DNA from: R-RK-3 sp963842775 | GTDB taxonomy: Bacteria > Pseudomonadota > Alphaproteobacteria > Rhizobiales > Rhodomicrobiaceae | Reading direction: 5' to 3' | Length of the DNA stretch: 64,000 bases | Assembly: GCA_963842775.1 (NCBI GenBank) | Contig: CAWJHQ010000016.1 | Coordinates: 62,001 to 126,000, forward strand | Shown: positions 47,478 through 56,928 of the stretch, piece by piece | How positions within the stretch are numbered: the stretch's first letter is position 1 | Layout: every line of letters starts with the position of its first letter | The notes under the pieces: generated by a model | The model's input: the letters and a program-made list of their open reading frames with translations, nothing else | Told to the model about the DNA's origin: nothing | Databases searched by the model: none | Position numbers and translations under genes: made by a program

Positions 47478-49541
47478 CTATCGTCGATTTTCGGCGGAGG
47501 AACCGCCGAACAGCCGGCCGAAAAAGCCTCGCTTGGCCGGTTTGGCGGCCGACGCCGCCTGTACCACCGGAGCGGGTTCTGCGGCGGCGCCTCGGGCTCA
47601 GTCTTAGTTGCAGCGGCGGCTGTGACGGCTCGGCTCCGCCTCCGTCTCGATCACCGGAGATGCGGCGACAGCGGCCTCGGTTTCCGCGGCAACAGGCTCA
47701 GGAGCGGCGACAACAGGCTCAGCCTCCGCGACTGCGGGCCAGCCTCGGCGACTGTCGGCTCCGCCACTCCGACTGCTGGCTCAGCCGTCGAGACAGCGGT
47801 CTCCGCGGTTGCAATGGCAAGCTCCTCCAACGGCATGGCCTGCTCCGGCACTGCCGCAGCCTGCTCCAGCTCCGAAACCCGCAGCTCAGCTTCCGCAGCA
47901 ACAGGTTCCTCAAGCGGTACCGTCTCTTCCTGCCCCGAAGCTTGCGGCTCGGTCACCTCCTCAAACGCAACCGTTGAGACGTTTGCGTCCTCGACGACGG
48001 CAAGCGGCTCGGCGCCCGCTTCCGCCGGTGCGATCAGGGCCTCTGCTTCGGCAGAAACGGCAGCCTGGCTTTGCGTCTCGGACGCAGCATCGGCCCCGGC
48101 TTCAGCGGCCGGTTCCTGACGATCAGATGCGCCATGCTGCGCGCCTGCCAGTTCGAATTCGTGAAGGTAGCAAGGCTCGGAGCTACGACTTTCCGAGCCC
48201 CCATCATTGAAAGCCTCGCCAATATCCTGGGCCATCATTTCAGTTTGCGCGGCGGCCACAGGCGCAGGCTCGACCGCCGGCGCCGCCTCCTCCGCGACCG
48301 GCGCTGGTGCGGTGCTGCCGTCATGCGCGGCGGCTAGAGGCGTAGGCTCAACCGCGGGCGGCACCTCCTCCACGACCGGCGCTGGTGGCGGCACTGCCGT
48401 CATGCGCGGCGGCCACGGGCGCAGGCTCGACCACCGGCACCGCCACTTCCTCCGCGACCGGTGCTGGCGCGGCACTGCCGTTGAGCGCCGCTGCCGGTCT
48501 TGGATCGTCCGCCGAGACTTGCTGCACGCGCTTCCAGGCAGCATCGGCGAGATCGTCGAAGCCGGTGCGGGGTTCGGGCGCTGCCTCCGGGGCCGCTGTC
48601 TCGGCTTCAGGCACTGCCGATTGCGAAGCTGCGGCTTCGGCTTCAGGTGCTGCCGGTTCGGCTTCAGACGCCGCCGGTTGCGGAGCTGCGGCTTCGGCGG
48701 GCTTTTCCGCGACAGGCTGCGGCTTCGGCTCCGCGACGGGCTGCGGCTTCGGCATCAGCACATTTTCAAGCGCGGCAATGATGCGAGCCGCTTCGTCATG
48801 CGCGATGCCGGTCAGATGCGCCGCCTCGCGCCGCAGCAATGTCAGAGCCCCGTCAAAGCCGTCGGGCCGGGTCATGTCACCGCCCCCGGAGGTTGGCGGC
48901 AGGATCTGCAATTGGCCGAGGAGATTGGCGGCGGAGTAATAGCTGTTGCCGCTCAGCCTTTCCTCGATCAGCGTCCGCGTCGCCATCACCGCAGCGGCCA
49001 GGCCGCCCACGGGTTTGGCTGCCGGGGCGTCCTCAGCCGGCGTGACCGGTTCGGCAAAACGAAGTGCAACTGTCGCTTGCGGCATGCCGAAGGAACTGGC
49101 GCTCGGCGTCACGATCTGTACAGGCTCTTCGGAACCAGCCGCCACGGCCGGCGCGACGCTGGCTTCGGGCGGCGTTTGCGGTTCGGCGGGTGAAATGGGC
49201 GGCGATGGAATTTCCGGTCCGGGCGAACCGTCCGGCTGGGCGGGGCTGTCGGGTATGACGGGCTGTTCGGGTGTCGATGGCGTATCCGGCTGGGCGGGCG
49301 TGGACGGCGTCTCGGGCACTTCAGGACCGCCTGCCGCGCTGACTGCTGGAGCGCTGGCGCCAAGCCGGGCGCTGATGAGGGTGAACACCGAGCGCGCCGC
49401 TTCGTCCGAAAGTTCGGCGCTCGTGGCGAGCAAATCCAACTGCTGCACGATCATGTAATATTCGTTTCCGGTGAGCTGTTCGACCGCTTTGGCCCTCAGC
49501 TCCCGGATGCCGGCAATAATGTCCGCCTTGCCGTTTTCCAT
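47478..49541 (-). CDS. low-complexity protein with duplicated helical domain, several frameshifts
   Basis: About 690 residues of unknown function. An N-terminal helical module (about residues 9-60; LTGNEYYMIVQQLDLLA then DEAARSVFTLISARL) is repeated at about 183-262 (LSGNSYYSAANLLGQLQIL then DEAARIIAALENVL), separated by a Pro-rich linker. A long Ala/Glu/Pro repeat region with APVVEEV and PAPVAAAHDGS units follows, then a basic end KPAKRGFFGRLFGG. Frame changes near 48383, 47735, 47620 and 47590 fall in repetitive DNA. It lies between ccr and mcd on the same strand, 27 bases before mcd. Confidence 0.7.
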
Positions 49542-49680
49542 GTCTGCCCCCGCTTCGATTTGATGGTGAATCTAAAGCGACACTTTAGCCAAACTCATCT
49601 CCGGAGCTAGCCGAAACACAGCGAAAACAGAGCGTCATCGACGAAAAATCGCTGGCGAACTGGAAAGTCTTGGCGAGAGC

Positions 49681-50979
49681 TTACCCGAACCGGCTCTGGC
49701 TGACCTCGACGACGTCCTCGAAGGTGCGCATTCCAGGATGCAAAGCGCTCACCATCACCGCCATGTTCCCGGGCAAATGCTGATTCTTCCACATCCGCAT
49801 ATGCGCCTTGGGAATGTCGGACCAGGGCAGCACCTCGGACATGCACGGATCGACCCGGCGCTCGATCACGAGGCGGTTGGCCTGGCTCGCCTGCAGCAGA
49901 TTGGCGAAATGCGAGCCCTGCACGCGCTTCTGATGCATCCACAAATAACGCGCGTCGAGCGTCAGATTATAGCCGGTCGTGCCCGCGCAGATGACCACCA
50001 TGCCGCCGCGCTTCACCAGGAAGACGGAAACCGGGAAGGTCAACTCGCCGGGATGTTCGAAGACGAAATCGACATTGTTGCCCTTGCCGGTATGCTCCCA
50101 GATGGCGGCGCCGAATTTGCGCACTTCCTTGAACCATTCGGCATATTCGGGCGTGTTGACCGTGGGCATCTGCCCCCAGCAATTGAAATTCTTGCGGTTG
50201 ATGACGCCTTTGGCGCCAAGCTGCATCACGAAATCGCGCTTGTCGTCGTCGGAAATCACGCCGATGGCGTTGGCGCCGGATACCGCGATGAGCTGGACGG
50301 CGAAGGAGCCGAGCCCGCCCGAGGCGCCCCATACCAGCACGTTATGGCCCGGCCGCAGCACATGCGGGCGATGGCCGAACAGCATCCGGTATGCGGTGGC
50401 GAGCGTCAGCGTGTAGCAGGCGCTCTCCTCCCAGGTCAGATGGCGCGGACGCGGCATAAGCTGGCGGTCCTGCACGCGGCAGAATTGCGCGAATGACCCG
50501 TCGGGCGTCTCATAGCCCCAGATGCGCTGGCTGGACGAGAACATCGGGTCGCCGCCATTGCACTCCTCGTCGTCGCCATCGTCCTGGTTGCAGTGGACGA
50601 CCACCTCGTCGCCCACTTTCCAGCGCTTGACCTTCGAGCCGACCGCCCAGACGATGCCCGCAGCATCGGACCCGGCGACATGATAGGGGTTCTTGTGCAC
50701 GTCGAGCGTGGAAATCGGCTGGCCGAGCGCGGCCCACACGCCGTTGTAGTTGACGCCGGCCGCCATGACGAGAACGAGCACGTCGTGGCTGTCGAGATCC
50801 CAGGTGGGTATGACTTCGACCTGCATGGCCGCATCGGGGGGCCCGTGGCGATCCTTCCGGATCACCCAGGCATACATGTTCTTCGGAACATGCCCGAGCG
50901 GGGGAATTTCGCCGATTTCGTAAAGGTCTTTCTTGGCGGCCTGGCCACCCTGGATAGATGAGAGCGCTGGTTCTGACAT
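49681..50979 (-). CDS. ccr: crotonyl-CoA carboxylase/reductase
   Basis: NADPH-dependent reductive carboxylation of crotonyl-CoA to ethylmalonyl-CoA, the key step of the ethylmalonyl-CoA pathway for C2 assimilation. 432 residues, medium-chain dehydrogenase/reductase fold, with MYAWVIRKDRHGPP, AAGVNYNGVWAALG, the NADPH site WGASGGLGSFAVQL, NCWGQMPTVN, FEHPGE, and HFANLLQASQANRLV, all characteristic of Ccr. A GGAGGAATAAGCC ribosome site precedes ATG 50979. It heads an apparent ccr - unknown - mcd operon, with a striking palindrome upstream. Confidence 0.95.
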   Translation of the reverse strand: MSEPALSSIQGGQAAKKDLYEIGEIPPLGHVPKNMYAWVIRKDRHGPPDAAMQVEVIPTWDLDSHDVLVLVMAAGVNYNGVWAALGQPISTLDVHKNPYHVAGSDAAGIVWAVGSKVKRWKVGDEVVVHCNQDDGDDEECNGGDPMFSSSQRIWGYETPDGSFAQFCRVQDRQLMPRPRHLTWEESACYTLTLATAYRMLFGHRPHVLRPGHNVLVWGASGGLGSFAVQLIAVSGANAIGVISDDDKRDFVMQLGAKGVINRKNFNCWGQMPTVNTPEYAEWFKEVRKFGAAIWEHTGKGNNVDFVFEHPGELTFPVSVFLVKRGGMVVICAGTTGYNLTLDARYLWMHQKRVQGSHFANLLQASQANRLVIERRVDPCMSEVLPWSDIPKAHMRMWKNQHLPGNMAVMVSALHPGMRTFEDVVEVSQSRFG

Positions 50980-51113
50980 GGCTTATTCCTCCGCCTCAGC
51001 CGCTTTAGAGCGGTCCCGCCCCCCGACGGCTAACATGACTGCCGGACGGCGCGTTGCGTCCCCGCCATGGTAGAGCAATAGTTTTAACATGAGATGGTTC
51101 GCCATCTTTTATC

Positions 51114-51139
51114 GCATTGCAAGAAATTTCTTGCAATGC
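51114..51139. promoter_or_regulatory. perfect 26-bp palindrome in the ccr promoter region
   Basis: GCATTGCAAGAAA is immediately followed by its exact reverse complement. It contains two TTGCAA cores, eight bases apart, 135-160 bases upstream of ATG 50979. ScfR-family regulators of acyl-CoA metabolism (RamB, PccR) are reported to use TTTGCAA-type half sites, so it is a strong operator candidate. Confidence 0.65.
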
Positions 51140-51197
51140 AGCATGGCGCGGAAAATGGCGAGATGCCCGTTCTCCAGTATGCGAACGAACCGATGCC

Positions 51198-51310
51198 GCG
51201 CTAAGCAGAGTTCCCAAAAGTGGCCTTCCCGGTTTTGGGAAAAAACTCTGCGAAAACAAACGACGCTAAACAGACATTCGTTGGGCAACCAAGGAATGTC
51301 TGCTTAGCGC
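51198..51310. repeat. palindromic intergenic element, type B, with 12-bp terminal inverted repeats
   Basis: GCGCTAAGCAGA at the left end and TCTGCTTAGCGC at the right end are perfect inverted repeats. Inside are AGAGTT/AACTCT and CCCAAAA/TTTTGGG nested stems, and ACATTC/GAATGT enclosing TTGG/ACCAA. A shortened copy occurs at 16437-16506. It looks like a structured, non-coding mobile or REP-like element. Confidence 0.75.
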
Positions 51311-51327
51311 GTTCGAACGGGCTGAGA

Positions 51328-52731
51328 TCAGGCGTAGCTGAGCGGCCGCTGGTCCAGCATCGTCACTTTGAGAGGCATCCCGCCGCGCGGTTGCAGCGTG
51401 AGGCGCGAGACGGGCTCTGGAATGTGCTTGCCGTCCCATTCGAAGCGGGCCGCGCGCACCAGGGTCGCCAGGATCACCGTCGCTTCGGTCATCGCAAAGG
51501 CGCTGCCGAGGCAGATGCGCGGGCCGGCGCCGAACGGCATGAACTGGGTGCGGGCGTGAGCAGCCTCGCGTTCCGGGGTGAAGCGGGTCGGATCGAACCG
51601 GTCCGGGTCGTCCCAAAGCTGCCGGTGGCGATGAATGCAGAAGATCGGGATGATGATCGTGCCGCCGGCCGGCACGGAATGGCCGCCAAGCTCGATGGGT
51701 TCCGCCGCCCGACGCGACATGACCGGAACCGGCGAATAAAGCCGCATGGATTCCTTCAGCACCTGCTGCGTGATTCGCAGCGCGCCCAGATGCTCCGGTC
51801 CGATACGCCCCTCGCCGACGACGGCCCGCATCTCGTCGCGCACCGCCTCCTGCCAATCCGGCGCGCGGGCGAGGAGATACAGCGTCCAGCCGAGCGCGCG
51901 CGATGTGGTCTCATGCCCCGCCCCCAGCAGCGTCAGCAGATTGTCGATCAGCTGCTCCATCGTCATCGGCTCGCCGGTTTCCGGATCGCGCGCGGCGAGC
52001 AGCCGTCCAAGCAGATCGCCGCCGGCGCCGCCCTCGGCCTGCCGCCGCGTAATGATGTCGAACACCGCGCCGCGAAGCTGCCTGGAGGTAAGCCTCAGCG
52101 TCCAGGTGCCGGGATGCGGCACCCACACGGGAACGCGGAGCATGCCGTACATGAGTTCCCAGGAGAAATAAGCAAGACTCCGCGCCGTTGAGCGCTTGAT
52201 GATCTCGGCCTCACGCGGCTCGCCGCCCATCAGCATGGTGCGCGCGATCACGGAGAACGTCGTCTCCACCATGTCCGCGTCGATCGCCTGGATGCTGCCG
52301 GGAGGGCTTCTTCGCCATTTCACCAGCTGATCTTCCGCCGGCTGGGCCATCTCCGGAAGATAGGTAAGAATTTCCGCGTGGCGGAACAGCGGCGCCATGG
52401 TCCGCCGCTGCCAGCGCCAGAGATGGCCGTCGGAGCTGAGGACGCCTTCGCCGAGCGTGCGCCGGAAAACCCGCTTCTCGACATGTGTCTTGGTAAACGC
52501 GCCCGCCCGCTTGATCAGCACCTCCTCGACGAGGTCCGGCCCAGTGACCCAATAGACCGATGACCTGCCCGGTCCCAAGCCGACGATGGGCTCTTCATAG
52601 GCGGCCTGCGGCAGCGCCAGGAGCGGATTGCGCACGACGCGGAAGATGAACCTTCGGAGCGGGAGTGGCTTGGCCGGCGGCGTTATTGTCGGTGGATAGA
52701 GCGCAGTCGCGCTTCGCACGGCCGTGATCAT
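51328..52731 (-). CDS. cytochrome P450
   Basis: 467-residue heme-thiolate monooxygenase. The I-helix oxygen-binding motif is LGAGHETTSR, ExxR is KESMRLYSP, and the heme ligand loop is FMPFGAGPRICLGSAFA with the axial Cys. ATG 52731 has GGAG 5 bases upstream; earlier start codons lack a ribosome site. No membrane anchor is evident. No ferredoxin or reductase gene is adjacent, so its electron donor and substrate are unknown. Confidence 0.92.
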   Translation of the reverse strand: MITAVRSATALYPPTITPPAKPLPLRRFIFRVVRNPLLALPQAAYEEPIVGLGPGRSSVYWVTGPDLVEEVLIKRAGAFTKTHVEKRVFRRTLGEGVLSSDGHLWRWQRRTMAPLFRHAEILTYLPEMAQPAEDQLVKWRRSPPGSIQAIDADMVETTFSVIARTMLMGGEPREAEIIKRSTARSLAYFSWELMYGMLRVPVWVPHPGTWTLRLTSRQLRGAVFDIITRRQAEGGAGGDLLGRLLAARDPETGEPMTMEQLIDNLLTLLGAGHETTSRALGWTLYLLARAPDWQEAVRDEMRAVVGEGRIGPEHLGALRITQQVLKESMRLYSPVPVMSRRAAEPIELGGHSVPAGGTIIIPIFCIHRHRQLWDDPDRFDPTRFTPEREAAHARTQFMPFGAGPRICLGSAFAMTEATVILATLVRAARFEWDGKHIPEPVSRLTLQPRGGMPLKVTMLDQRPLSYA

Positions 52732-52880
52732 GGAAACTCCCCGCCCGAGAAACCGGATGCCATTGTATACGAAAATGGCGGCTTTACCCGTCTCGAGCAT
52801 GATCCGCAAATGTGGTAGCGGGGTTTTGCGGCAAGGATCAGGCGCGAGCAGACACTCTAGCAGGTAGCGGGGCAGGGTGA

Positions 52881-53180
52881 CTATTTCGGGCTGCAGGAAA
52901 CGACGCAGCGGCGCACGCAGATCTGAAACTGCGCCCTGCAGTTAATTTCGTCGTCGGTCTTCTGGCCCTTGCAATCGGTCCGATCGGCGCGGCATTGAGC
53001 CGTGCAGCTTTCGGTGCAGCTCCGGCTTGCTTTTTGCGACAGCCGCAATGCGGCGGCGGGGTCTTCCTCAATATCCGCTGCGCCGGCCGGGTTCACGAAA
53101 CCGACCGCGCCTGCAAAGCCCCCCGCCAGCAGCGCGATTACCAGCCGCATGGCGCGCCACCTGATGAAATGCTGCTTCAT
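52881..53180 (-). CDS. small secreted Cys-rich protein, unknown
   Basis: 99 residues from ATG 53180, with a signal peptide (MRLVIALLAGGFAGAVGF, PAGAA). The mature part of about 65 residues has eight cysteines: SCTESCTAQC, DCKG, NCRAQFQIC and RRCVVSC. Four disulfides or metal binding are possible. No family is recognised. It lies just downstream of the ABC-F gene on the same strand, with 11 bases between. Confidence 0.6.
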   Translation of the reverse strand: MKQHFIRWRAMRLVIALLAGGFAGAVGFVNPAGAADIEEDPAAALRLSQKASRSCTESCTAQCRADRTDCKGQKTDDEINCRAQFQICVRRCVVSCSPK

Positions 53181-53191
53181 GACCTTCCCCA

Positions 53192-55111
53192 TCAGGCCGC
53201 GCCTGCATTTTTTTGTTCCGTCTTCGCGGTCTCGTAGCGCTCTGACGCCTCCAGCCAGAGAATTTCCGCTTCACCGAGATTTCTGGCGAGCGCCCCACGG
53301 TCCCGCATCAGCCGGAGCGCCTTCTCCGGTTCCTTATCGTACAGCCCAACTTCGGCGAGCGCGTGGTCGAGCCGTGCGATTTTTGCGGTGATGTCCTTGA
53401 TTTCACGCTCATACGCCTCGATGCGCTTTCTCAGCGGCGCGAGTTCGGCGCGCGCATTGGCGGCGGCGCGGCGCTCGTCCTGCTTGTTCCGGGCGGCGCC
53501 CGAGCCGTTCATGCTCCATCGCGCCGCCCCGCCTTTGATCGCGGGCACGGGCGAGATATTCGGCCCGGTAGCTGTCGAGATCGCCATCATAGGGCACGAC
53601 GGTGCCGTCCCGCACCAGCCAGAGCCGGTCGGCGGTCGCCTCGATCAGATGGCGGTCATGGCTGATGAGGATGACCGCGCCTTCATATTCATTGAGGCCG
53701 TGGATCAGCGCCTCGCGGCTGTCGACGTCGAGATGGTTGGTCGGTTCGTCGAGAATGAGCAGATGCGGCGACTGGAACGCGGCGAGCGTGAACAGCAGCC
53801 GCGCCTTCTCGCCTCCGGACAGCTTTCCGGCTGCCGTGTCGGCCTTGTCATGGCCGAAACCGGCGGCCGCGGTGCGGGCGCGCTTCTGCGCCTCGGTCTT
53901 GTCCGGCATCAGGTCGGCGATGTGCTCGTAGGCCGACCGCTGCGGGTTCAGTTCGTCGAGCTGGTGCTGGGCGAAATAGCCGAAGGTCAGCTTCTTCGAT
54001 GCGCGGCGTTCGCCTGAAAGCGGATCGAGCCGCCCGCAAAGCAGCTTCGCCAGGGTGGATTTGCCGTTGCCGTTTGCGCCGAGCAGGCCGATGCGATCAT
54101 CGGCGTCCAGGCGCAGATTGAGATTGCGCAGCACGGGCTTGTCCGGCGCATAGCCCGCGCTCGCGCCTTCGAACTGCATGAGCGGATTGCCGAGCTTGGT
54201 CTGCGGATTGGGAAAGCGCAAAGGACGCACGTCGCTGTCGATCTCGGCGGCGATGGGCTGCATCTTGGACAGCGCCTTCAACCGGCTTTGCGCCTGCCGG
54301 GCCTTCGACGCCTTGGCGCGGAACCGCTCGACGAACTCCTCCATATGGTGGCGGGCATCGTCCTGCTTCTTCTTCAGCTTGAGCTGCAGGCGCTGCCGTT
54401 CGCGCCGCGTTTCCTCGAACGCGTCATAGCCGCCGGTATAGAGAGTCAGCTTGCCGTCCAGTTCAGATGGAGGATGAAGCCGACGCATTTGTTCAGGAGA
54501 TCGCGGTCATGGCTGACGATCAGCACGGTGTGCGGATAGGAGGCGAGATAGCTCTCCAGCCAAAGCGTGCCTTCGAGGTCGAGATAGTTGGTCGGTTCGT
54601 CGAGCAGCAGGATGTCCGGCGCGGTGAACAGCACCGAGGCGAGCGCCACCCGCATCCGCCAGCCGCCGGAAAACTCGGCGCAGGGCCGTTGCTGGGCGTC
54701 CTCATCGAAGCCGAGCCCGGCGAGAATCTGCGCCGCGCGGGCCGGCGCCGAATGCGCATCGATATCGTGCAGGCGGAGCTGGATTTCGGCGATGCGGGCG
54801 CCGTCCGTGGCGGTTTCGGCTTCCGCGAGCAGTGCGGCGCGCTCTTTGTCGGCGGCGAGCACGGTGTCGATCAGGCTCTGCGGGCCGTCGGGAGCTTCCT
54901 GCGCGACGCCGCCCATTTTCGCGGTCTTCGGCCAGGACAGGCTGCCGTCATCCGGGGCGATTTCGCCCGTCAGCATCCGCAGCAGCGTGGTTTTGCCGGT
55001 GCCGTTGCGCCCGACGATCCCCACCTTGTGGCCGTCCGGAATAGCGGCCGTCGCCTTGTCGAAAAGCAGGCGGCCCTCAATCCGGTAGGTGAGTTCATTG
55101 ATATGCAGCAT
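53192..55111 (-). CDS. ABC-F family ATPase (YheS/Uup-like), frameshifted
   Basis: About 640-residue soluble protein with two ABC domains and no membrane part; ABC-F proteins act on the ribosome. Domain 1: Walker A GRNGTGKTT, FSGGWRMRVALA, LLLDEPTNYLD. Linker with charged coiled coil (ETRRERQRLQLKLKKKQDD). Domain 2: GANGNGKST, LSGGEKARLL, LILDEPTNHLD. The C-terminal coiled coil is LAPLRKRIEAYEREIKDITAKI. Frame changes near 54462 and 53530. ATG 55111 (MLHINELTYRIEG) matches the family start. Which ABC-F subfamily is not certain. Confidence 0.88.
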
Positions 55112-55267
55112 GCGCGGAATTTGGACGAAACGCGGCAAATTGCAAGCGGGGCCGAACACGCCATGCGTAAGAAGCGCTCATTTGCGTATGGCTGCTGTCT
55201 TGCGGCACCGGATTATGGCCGGTATAAGCGCGCTTCACGGGTGAAACACCAAGCGGGAAACAAATTC

Positions 55268-55690
55268 ATGCCAGTCGAACGGACATTGTCGATCATCAAG
55301 CCGGACGCAACCGAGCGCAATCTGACGGGTAAGATCATCGCGAAGCTGGAGGATGCCGGCCTCCGAATCATCGCCCAAAAGCGCGTGCGGTGGAGCGAGG
55401 CCCAGGCGAAGAAATTCTATGAAGTGCATAAGGAGCGCCCGTTCTACGGTGAACTTGTAGCATTCATGACCTCGGGGCCGATCGTCATCCAAGTGCTGGA
55501 AGGCGAGAACGCGGTGGCCAAAAATCGGGAGGTCATGGGCGCGACCAATCCGGAAAACGCCGCCCCGGGCACGATCCGCAAGGAATTCGCCGAGAACATA
55601 GAGCGCAATTCCGTGCACGGCTCCGATAGTGCGGATAACGCCGCCGGCGAGATCGCGCTGTGTTTCGCGGAAGGCGAGATCACCGGCTGA
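55268..55690 (+). CDS. ndk: nucleoside diphosphate kinase
   Basis: 140-residue enzyme transferring the gamma-phosphate between nucleoside triphosphates and diphosphates. The opening ERTLSIIKPDATERNL and the active-site NSVHGSDS with the phosphohistidine are diagnostic. RPFYGELVAFMTSGPIV is the conserved middle. ATG 55268 is the family start. The frame runs open far upstream, antisense to the ABC-F gene, but that part is not coding. Confidence 0.95.
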   Translation: MPVERTLSIIKPDATERNLTGKIIAKLEDAGLRIIAQKRVRWSEAQAKKFYEVHKERPFYGELVAFMTSGPIVIQVLEGENAVAKNREVMGATNPENAAPGTIRKEFAENIERNSVHGSDSADNAAGEIALCFAEGEITG

Positions 55691-55845
55691 TCGGAACTAT
55701 TTTGCATCAGCCCCGTGGCATTTTGTATACAAGGGCAGATTTCGTTCTCGTAAGTGTGATATGACTACCCATGTGACTGTTTTGCCGGGCGCTGCTTGGG
55801 AGGCGGCGCCATGTCATAGTGTCCAAGGGGAGTTTGGATTTTTCA

Positions 55846-56622
55846 ATGATGGATCTGCTCGACGCGGCGTCATGGGCCGCAATTTGGAGTACCGTTTCTG
55901 CGGAAATGAATGAGCCCACATTCTGGCTGGGCGTTTTGCAGATCATCTGGATCAACATCCTGCTGTCCGGTGACAATGCCGTGGTGATCGCGCTGGCTTG
56001 CCGCGATTTGCCGCCTCGTCAGCGAATGTGGGGAATGATCGTGGGTGCTGGCGTCGCCGTGACGCTGCGCATCGCATTCACGCTGATCGTCACGACGCTG
56101 ATGCAGCTGCCTTATCTGAAGCTCGTCGGCGGCGTGGCGCTCGTCTATATCGCCGTGAAGCTGCTGGTGCCGGAGGACGACGAGGCCGACGCCAAGATCG
56201 AGCCGAGCCAGCATCTCTGGCGCGCCGTGCGCATCGTGGCGCTCGCCGACATCATCATGAGCCTCGACAATGTGATCGCCATCGCGGCGGCGGCCAAGGA
56301 CAGCGTGCTGCTGCTCGTCATCGGCCTCGGCATCAGCGTGCCGCTTATCATCGCCGGAGCGGCGCTGGTCATGTCCATGCTGACCCGCTTTCCGGTTCTG
56401 GTCTGGGCCGGCGCGGGCTTGCTGGGCTGGATCGCCGGTGAACTCATCGGAAGCGATCCGGCGGTGCGAAGCTTCGTCGCCGGCCAGATCGGCGGAGGGG
56501 CTCTGCATAATTTCGCTGTCCTCATGGGTATTCTCGGCATCCTGATCGTGGTCGGCATGGGCTGGTGGCTCCGGCGCCGGCATTTTGCGAGAAACGAGCG
56601 AGGCGTGGCGGAGCGGGCGTAA
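55846..56622 (+). CDS. TerC/YjbE-family membrane protein, putative metal exporter
   Basis: 258 residues with about seven membrane spans. The TerC signature is NILLSGDNAVVIALACRDLP, with acidic residues in membrane helices and a matching second motif ADIIMSLDNVIAIAAAA. YjbE-type members are suspected manganese or metal exporters that serve metalloenzyme loading. The ATG at 55846 or 55849 is preceded at 13-16 bases by GGGGAG, so a GTG at 55819 is a possible alternative start. No riboswitch could be confirmed upstream. Confidence 0.88.
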   Translation: MMDLLDAASWAAIWSTVSAEMNEPTFWLGVLQIIWINILLSGDNAVVIALACRDLPPRQRMWGMIVGAGVAVTLRIAFTLIVTTLMQLPYLKLVGGVALVYIAVKLLVPEDDEADAKIEPSQHLWRAVRIVALADIIMSLDNVIAIAAAAKDSVLLLVIGLGISVPLIIAGAALVMSMLTRFPVLVWAGAGLLGWIAGELIGSDPAVRSFVAGQIGGGALHNFAVLMGILGILIVVGMGWWLRRRHFARNERGVAERA

Positions 56623-56928
56623 CGAAAAGCCTCGCCGTTCGCTGCAATGGTTCCCTTTAGGCTGCCCTGTTTCGGGAGAACCGGAACAGGGCTTTGCCGC
56701 TTTGTCGGCGTCGCGCCTTAGCGCATCGGACCAAAAAGTGCGCAGCGGTTTTTGGACAAATCCGGTGCGCAAACAAATGGATAGAGCGGCTCTACCGATT
56801 CCGATAAAAGGGTCCGCCGCTCTAGTCTGCCGATATCTCCGTATTCTTGGCCAGAATTCCCGATCCTGCGCGCGTCATGCGGGCGCAGGGCATAGCGTCA
56901 AGCGCTAAACGATAGAAAGCGAGCAGCG
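56623..56928. other. intergenic region with a palindromic repeat
   Basis: About 305 bases between the TerC-like gene and a glyoxalase-fold gene. Most of it is the type C repeat (56720-56825); TTTCGGGAGAACCGGAA near 56670 is a further small hairpin. No gene was seen. Confidence 0.6.
56720..56825. repeat. palindromic intergenic repeat, type C
   Basis: GCGCATCGGA...TCCGGTGCGC encloses CCAAAAAGTG...CGGTTTTTGG, then AAACAA and a second stem AGAGCGGC/GCCGCTCT. Its layout matches types A and B. Confidence 0.75.

Larger units (their letters stand above)
50980..51327. other. promoter region of ccr and a palindromic repeat element
   Basis: About 350 bases between the P450 stop and ccr. It holds a perfect 26-bp palindrome (51114-51139) and the type B repeat element (51198-51310). 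No gene was seen. Confidence 0.7.

Noticed and set aside
48207..49193. Gly/Ala/Ser/Arg-rich plus-strand frames over the low-complexity gene
   Set aside because: They are antisense to a gene with a clear start and a duplicated domain; repetitive DNA opens all frames.
55691..55845. yybP-ykoY-type manganese riboswitch upstream of the TerC/YjbE gene
   Set aside because: Such genes often have one, and AAGGGGAG occurs here, but it sits at the ribosome site position and the remaining conserved loops could not be found.
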